Positions 13,973-17,700 of a stretch of 17,700 bases of DNA are shown one piece after another. The position numbers were made by a program, and so were the translations under genes. This DNA is from JBFWIL01 sp050256015 (GTDB taxonomy: Bacteria; Bacteroidota; Bacteroidia; Bacteroidales; Prolixibacteraceae). The stretch is taken from contig JBFWIL010000027.1 in the NCBI GenBank assembly GCA_050256015.1, positions 1-17,700 on the forward strand. Direction: 5' to 3'. The notes beneath the pieces were generated by a model. The model had not been told where the DNA came from. It saw only the letters and a list, made by a program, of their open reading frames with translations, and searched no databases. How positions within the stretch are numbered: position 1 is the stretch's first letter; the number at the start of each line of letters is the position of its first letter.

Positions 13973-16243
13973 ATGAGAAAAATTATTGTTTTTTTGTTGT
14001 TTCCGGTAATTTCTTGTTGCTCAGGAGGTGATGCCGGATCCGGAGGTCAGAATGAAACGGAACGGCAGGTGAATGACCTGCTTTCCCGAATGACCCTGGA
14101 AGAAAAAATCGGTCAGATGAACCAGTACACCAGTCGTTGGGAAATGACCGGCCCTGCTCCTAAGGGACAGGGTGAACAGGAGATGCTTAACATGATTAAA
14201 AACGGGCAGGTAGGCTCCATGCTGAATGTGAACGGAGCCGAAGCCACCCGCCGGGCACAGTCCCTGGCTGTGGAAAACAGCCGACTGGGCATTCCTCTAA
14301 TTTTTGGTTACGATGTGATTCACGGTTACCGGACTATGTTTCCCATTCCGTTGGCTACGGCGGCCAGCTGGAATCCGGAAGCTGCGGAGAAAAGCGCCCG
14401 GGTGGCCGCCGTTGAAGCGGCTGCTTCGGGTATTAACTGGACTTTTGCCCCTATGGTCGATATTGCCAGAGATGCCCGATGGGGCCGGATTATGGAGGGC
14501 GCAGGCGAAGATCCTTACCTGGGGGCACGGATGGCTGAAGCCCAGGTCCGGGGCTTTCAGGGCACAGACCTGCGTGCGGAAAACACGGTGGCTGCCTGTG
14601 CCAAGCACTTTGCCGCTTACGGATTCGCGGAAGCCGGACGTGATTACAACACCGTGGAGATCACAAAAAACACCCTTCAGAACATCGTTCTTCCTCCCTT
14701 TAAGGCTTGTGTGGATGCCGGAGTGGCCAGTGTGATGAATGCTTTTAACGAGATCGGCGGTATTCCGGCTACGGCCAACGGACACCTGGTTTGTGACATT
14801 CTGAAGGGCGATTGGGATTTTAAGGGTTTTGTCGTATCTGACTGGAATTCTGTTGGAGAGATTCATGACCATGGTATAGCTCCGGACAAGAAGGAAGCGG
14901 CTTACCTGGCTATGAAGGCCGGGTGTGATATGGATATGGAAGGCAATACCTATGTGAGCTATCTGAAGGAGCTGGTGAAGGAAGGCCGGATCGGGGAGGA
15001 TTTGATCGATGAGGCTGTGCGTCGGATTCTGACGGTCAAGTTCAAGCTAGGCTTGTTTGACGATCCTTACCGCTATTGTGACCCGGAGCGGGAAAATGTG
15101 CTGCTGAGTGCCGAACATTTGCAGGCTTCACGTGAGGTGGCCCGCCAGAGCATCGTGTTGCTGAAGAATGAAGGGGAGCTGCTGCCTCTCCGGAAAGAGG
15201 GACAGCGTATTGCCCTTATCGGCGATCTGGCCGACGATAAAGACTCTCCGCTGGGAAGCTGGCGGGCCCGGGCCCTGAGCGGAACGGCTGTTTCCCTGCT
15301 GGAAGGGATGCGGGCGGCCGTGGCTGATGCTTCCGTTCTGTCTTTTGCCCGCGGACCGGTTTATGTAAGCAGTGCGCCTGAGTTTACGAAACATCTGGAG
15401 TTTAACGAAACCGACCGTTCCGGCATTGCTGAAGCTGTACAGCTGGCCCGTCACTCGGATGTGGTGGTGCTGGCTTTGGGTGAAAATTGTTTTCAGAGCG
15501 GAGAAGGGCGCAGCCAGACTGAAATTGGGTTGAAAGGGCTACAGCAGGAATTACTCGATGCGGTTTATGCGGTTAATAAGAAGATTGTGGTGGTGCTGAT
15601 GAACGGCCGTCCGATGGCTGTCCCCGGGATGACAGGGCAGGTTCCCGCCATACTGGAAGCCTGGCAACTGGGCTCGGAAGCCGGAAATGCCATTGCCGAC
15701 GTGCTTTTTGGTGATTACAACCCCTCCGGGAAATTGCCGGTGTCTTTTCCGCGTTCGGTGGGACAATGTCCTCTTTATTACAATCACAAAAGCACCGGAA
15801 GGTCTGCCGACACGGGAACGGTATTCTGGTCGCATTACACGGACGAATCGAATCAACCCCTGTTCCCCTTTGGCTTTGGGCTTAGTTATACCACTTTTGC
15901 GTATGAAGATCTGGAGTTGAGTGCCGGAGAAATGATTCCGGGGGATACGCTCAGGGTCTCCGTGAAGCTTACCAACACAGGTAAATATGCCGGCACCGAG
16001 GTGGTCCAGCTTTACCTGCGCGACTTGTTTGGCAGTGTAACCCGGCCGGTTCGCGAGCTGAAAGGTTTTCAGCGGGTTTGGCTGGAGCCGGGGGAAAGCC
16101 GCCGGGTGGATTTTTCCCTCTCGGAAAAAGATCTGGCCTTTTTTACGGCTGACAACAGGTGGGAGACCGAACCGGGCGACTTCAGACTGTGGGTCGGGCC
16201 CGACTCGCAGAAAGGATTGCAGGGAGCTTTTATCCTGAAATAA
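13973..16243 (+). CDS. glycoside hydrolase family 3 beta-glucosidase, lipoprotein (BglX-like)
   Basis: Exo-acting GH3 enzyme that releases beta-linked glucose (or xylose) from the non-reducing end of oligosaccharides. The 756 residues match BglX-type enzymes. The N-terminus is a lipoprotein signal with lipobox VISC (C15), so the protein is probably outer-membrane anchored; the residues after C15 lack an acidic export signal near the cysteine, favouring the periplasmic face. The TIM-barrel domain (about 30-365) has FGYDVIHGYRTMFPIPLA, DARWGRIMEGAGEDP, KHFAAYG and nucleophile D290 in GFVVSDWNSVG. The alpha/beta sandwich (about 390-600) has ALGENCFQSGEGRSQTEIGL, where E511 is the likely acid/base. 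A fibronectin-III-like domain (about 658-745) follows FPFGFGLSYTTF. It has its own promoter and leader, separate from the upstream operon. Exact substrate is not readable. Confidence 0.94.
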   Translation: MRKIIVFLLFPVISCCSGGDAGSGGQNETERQVNDLLSRMTLEEKIGQMNQYTSRWEMTGPAPKGQGEQEMLNMIKNGQVGSMLNVNGAEATRRAQSLAVENSRLGIPLIFGYDVIHGYRTMFPIPLATAASWNPEAAEKSARVAAVEAAASGINWTFAPMVDIARDARWGRIMEGAGEDPYLGARMAEAQVRGFQGTDLRAENTVAACAKHFAAYGFAEAGRDYNTVEITKNTLQNIVLPPFKACVDAGVASVMNAFNEIGGIPATANGHLVCDILKGDWDFKGFVVSDWNSVGEIHDHGIAPDKKEAAYLAMKAGCDMDMEGNTYVSYLKELVKEGRIGEDLIDEAVRRILTVKFKLGLFDDPYRYCDPERENVLLSAEHLQASREVARQSIVLLKNEGELLPLRKEGQRIALIGDLADDKDSPLGSWRARALSGTAVSLLEGMRAAVADASVLSFARGPVYVSSAPEFTKHLEFNETDRSGIAEAVQLARHSDVVVLALGENCFQSGEGRSQTEIGLKGLQQELLDAVYAVNKKIVVVLMNGRPMAVPGMTGQVPAILEAWQLGSEAGNAIADVLFGDYNPSGKLPVSFPRSVGQCPLYYNHKSTGRSADTGTVFWSHYTDESNQPLFPFGFGLSYTTFAYEDLELSAGEMIPGDTLRVSVKLTNTGKYAGTEVVQLYLRDLFGSVTRPVRELKGFQRVWLEPGESRRVDFSLSEKDLAFFTADNRWETEPGDFRLWVGPDSQKGLQGAFILK

Positions 16244-16264
16244 AGCGGATCCTTTTGTTTCGCC

Positions 16265-16299
16265 TTCCTCCGCCTTTGGAAATCAGGAGGGAACTTTTT
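16265..16299 (+). terminator. candidate terminator after the GH3 gene
   Basis: TTCCTCC (16265-16271) pairs with GGAGGGAA (16286-16293) with one bulged G. Five T residues (16295-16299) follow. It lies 21 bases beyond the GH3 stop, in the right orientation. Confidence 0.45.
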
Positions 16300-16320
16300 G
16301 TTATGAAACATACATTGGCT

Positions 16321-16362
16321 GTTCCGGGGAAACTCAAAGTACCGTTTCCCCGGAACGGTACT
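16321..16362. terminator. overlapping alternative hairpins at the convergent 3' ends
   Basis: GTTCCGGGGAAAC (16321-16333) and GTTTCCCCGGAAC (16344-16356) form a perfect 13-bp stem with a 10-base loop. AGTACCGTT (16338-16346) and AACGGTACT (16354-16362) form a perfect 9-bp stem that uses part of the same segment, so the two folds exclude each other. The last codons of the FRG gene lie in the shared arm and its TGA is in the larger loop. A bidirectional terminator between convergent genes is the simplest reading, though no long T-run adjoins either side. Confidence 0.5.
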
Positions 16363-17170
16363 GCGGAGCCGGCTTGTAATGCCGCTTCAGCCAGCGGGCC
16401 AGTCCGTCGAGTCCGGGGAACATCACCCGTTCGGTAATGTTGGCCTGATCGAGCTTATCGCGGATTTCCCATTTCAGTTTTTCGGGGATGATCAGCCTGC
16501 GGAACAGTTCCGGATGTTGCCCCAGCCACCGGTCCATAGCTATTGTAGGATCGGTCATCACCGAAAAGAAGGCAAACTGGTTAATGATGCGCTCGTCCAG
16601 GGAGGGCGGTTCAAAGAAAATTACCTGTTCTTTTTTAAGCTTGCTCCGGAAGTCGGACAGCGAGCCGATGATTCCTTCCAGCATCTCGATGGTAAAAGCA
16701 TTGCAGCGTTCTTCCTGCAGGATGAGTTTGAGCGGTTCGCTAACCAGTCGGTTGGCCTTTACAAAGTCGACTTTCCAGATTACTCCGTCCCTATCGAACT
16801 TTTCCGTGTTGGCTGTGGCAAAGTGCATGGCCACAAAAGGGGAGTAAGTCCAGTCGAGCAGTCTGGTAGGTAATCCGTGATGCTGGGCAATGACCAGAGC
16901 CCGCCAGAATGAACCGCTCTGTTGGGCTTCCCTGGCCGGTGAATATTTCCGGAAATTCCGAAGCATATGGTATTCCAATTCGGGAACCGGTCCGCAGTTA
17001 CGGACAAAACTGTTTTCCAGCCGGTACGAAGCATCCGACAGTCCCCGGAAGGCATAGTCGGACCGATAGCGGCCCATATCGGGTTTCCAGGAGTTGTGGT
17101 ATACTTCTTCGCAGAGTTCTTCCCAGCTGCCGATCCGGTGGTCATTCTGATAAGGGCTGTTGTTTTTCAT
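16334..17170 (-). CDS. FRG-domain protein of unknown function
   Basis: A 278-residue protein without signal peptide or membrane segment, so probably cytosolic. The FRG domain is shown by its two hallmark blocks: YAFRGLSD (39-46), the F-R-G motif that names the family, and VIAQHHGLPTRLLDWTYSPF (93-112) followed by VAMHFAT. The rest (about 125-278) is less conserved: a strand-rich part (DGVIWKVDF), a KKEQVIFFEPPSLDERIINQ segment typical of FRG proteins, and a basic, helical C-terminus (RLIIPEKLKWEIRDKLDQ). No catalytic role is established for most members; some appear next to mobile elements or defence genes, but nothing of that kind is visible here except AT-rich upstream DNA. It is transcribed towards the GH3 gene and shares a hairpin-rich 3' region. 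The ATG at 17170 follows an A-rich leader and no better start was seen. Confidence 0.85.
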   Translation of the reverse strand: MKNNSPYQNDHRIGSWEELCEEVYHNSWKPDMGRYRSDYAFRGLSDASYRLENSFVRNCGPVPELEYHMLRNFRKYSPAREAQQSGSFWRALVIAQHHGLPTRLLDWTYSPFVAMHFATANTEKFDRDGVIWKVDFVKANRLVSEPLKLILQEERCNAFTIEMLEGIIGSLSDFRSKLKKEQVIFFEPPSLDERIINQFAFFSVMTDPTIAMDRWLGQHPELFRRLIIPEKLKWEIRDKLDQANITERVMFPGLDGLARWLKRHYKPAPQYRSGETVL

Positions 17171-17588
17171 TTGTTTATTTTCTTAATTTTTAATGGTCAG
17201 ATGGAACTTACCATTCACAAATAATTATGCTCGTGTATGAGTTAATAATTATGGGTATCATTTTTTTCTGATCAACGGCACCGTTTTAAACCGATTTTTG
17301 TTAAATTTACTTAATATTCCAATCGACTAAAAATTCCTTCATGCCTTTTTTTCAACAATTTATAGTTTATAGACAGACTCTTAACTAAGTTTTGCACATC
17401 GGTTTTGACAAATACTCCGCAACGTGAAGCAATCGGATAGGTTTTTGGGTAGAATGAAAACCGGACTGCCATCCGGTTTAAATACAGGATATTCTTTAAT
17501 TTGTCCGAGATGGTCAAAAAAGCCATATGTGAATACACAAAAGGACACCGTACCAATATTGGTTGGATATGTTATCATGTATAAGGTA
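17171..17588. other. AT-rich region, possibly decayed coding DNA
   Basis: About 420 bases clearly richer in A and T than the rest, upstream of the FRG gene. Minus-strand open frames overlap here: 17311-17556 (81 codons, ending LLKKRHEGIFSRLEY) and 17381-17629 (82 codons, containing KEYPVFKPDGSPVFILPK). They are in different frames, neither shows a domain I recognise, and neither has a clear start signal. They may be pieces of one frameshifted gene or chance frames. The last 100 bases before the FRG start hold only A/T-rich leader and no clear TAnnTTTG box. Confidence 0.3.
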
Positions 17589-17700
17589 TCAGAGTTTTTG
17601 CAAAAAAATAGCATTTCCTTCAAACTCAATTGATTTATCCGACCAAGGCTTTGCCCACCGACCAGTTCCGCTTAGATTTGAAAAATTAAGCTGATTGACA
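17589..17700 (-). CDS. possible C-terminal end of an unknown gene (cut by window edge)
   Basis: On the minus strand a reading frame enters from the right edge and ends with TGA at 17589-17591, giving 36 visible residues ending in SIEFEGNAIFLQKL. The peptide has a plausible protein composition (GTGRWAKPWSDKS), but the stretch is too short to identify and could be a chance open frame or part of the decayed region to its left. Confidence 0.25.
   Translation of the reverse strand, partial: VNQLNFSNLSGTGRWAKPWSDKSIEFEGNAIFLQKL

Noticed and set aside
1..17700. CRISPR arrays, tRNA or rRNA genes, insertion sequences with terminal repeats, origins
   Set aside because: Read through on both strands without finding regularly spaced repeats, cloverleaf or rRNA sequences, transposase motifs or paired terminal repeats. 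Covariance and repeat searches were not possible.

Overview
The window looks like a chromosomal segment of an anaerobic, saccharolytic member of the Bacteroidota (Bacteroidales or Marinilabiliales-like). The reasons are a SusC-type TonB-dependent receptor with an N-terminal STN domain behind an ECF sigma/FecR pair, -7 elements that match the Bacteroidetes TAnnTTTG consensus rather than TATAAT, weak Shine-Dalgarno sequences, and secreted carbohydrate esterase and GH3 genes beside fermentation genes. No rRNA, tRNA, CRISPR array or intact insertion sequence was seen.

Layout. (1) 1-5108, minus strand: ECF sigma factor, then FecR-like anti-sigma factor, then a SusC-like receptor that runs off the left edge only a few residues before its expected C-terminus. 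This is the usual trans-envelope signalling cassette for a glycan uptake system; the SusD partner would lie to the left of the window. (2) 5109-5540: divergent intergenic region with no convincing gene, holding candidate promoters for both directions and two inverted repeats. (3) 5541-10837, plus strand: five tightly packed genes, phosphate acetyltransferase (pta), a divergent 3-hydroxyacyl-CoA dehydrogenase-like protein, acetate kinase (ackA), phosphate butyryltransferase (ptb) and butyrate kinase (buk). Two acyl-CoA to acyl-phosphate to ATP modules thus sit side by side, with a perfect 11-bp hairpin between them. (4) 10905-13756: an exported CE15-type glucuronoyl esterase and a rhamnulokinase (rhaB), ending in a probable terminator. 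(5) 13757-16243: a separate unit with a good Bacteroidetes promoter, a structured leader and a GH3 beta-glucosidase lipoprotein. (6) 16334-17170, minus strand: an FRG-domain protein converging on the GH3 gene, with overlapping hairpins between them. (7) 17171-17700: AT-rich DNA with no convincing intact gene.

How the genes may work together (inference): the SusC system imports glycan fragments under sigma/FecR control; the CE15 esterase and GH3 enzyme act in the envelope on glucuronate- and glucose- or xylose-containing material; rhamnulokinase handles rhamnose after isomerisation; and the acyl-phosphate genes conserve energy as ATP while excreting acetate and butyrate or other short acids. 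The most unusual item is the dehydrogenase-like protein between pta and ackA. It keeps the NAD-binding glycine motif and the His-Glu dyad of the 3-hydroxyacyl-CoA dehydrogenase family but has valine at both positions where active-site asparagines are expected. I found no clear candidate for a wholly new system. All functional calls rest on reading motifs by eye; no database search was possible.
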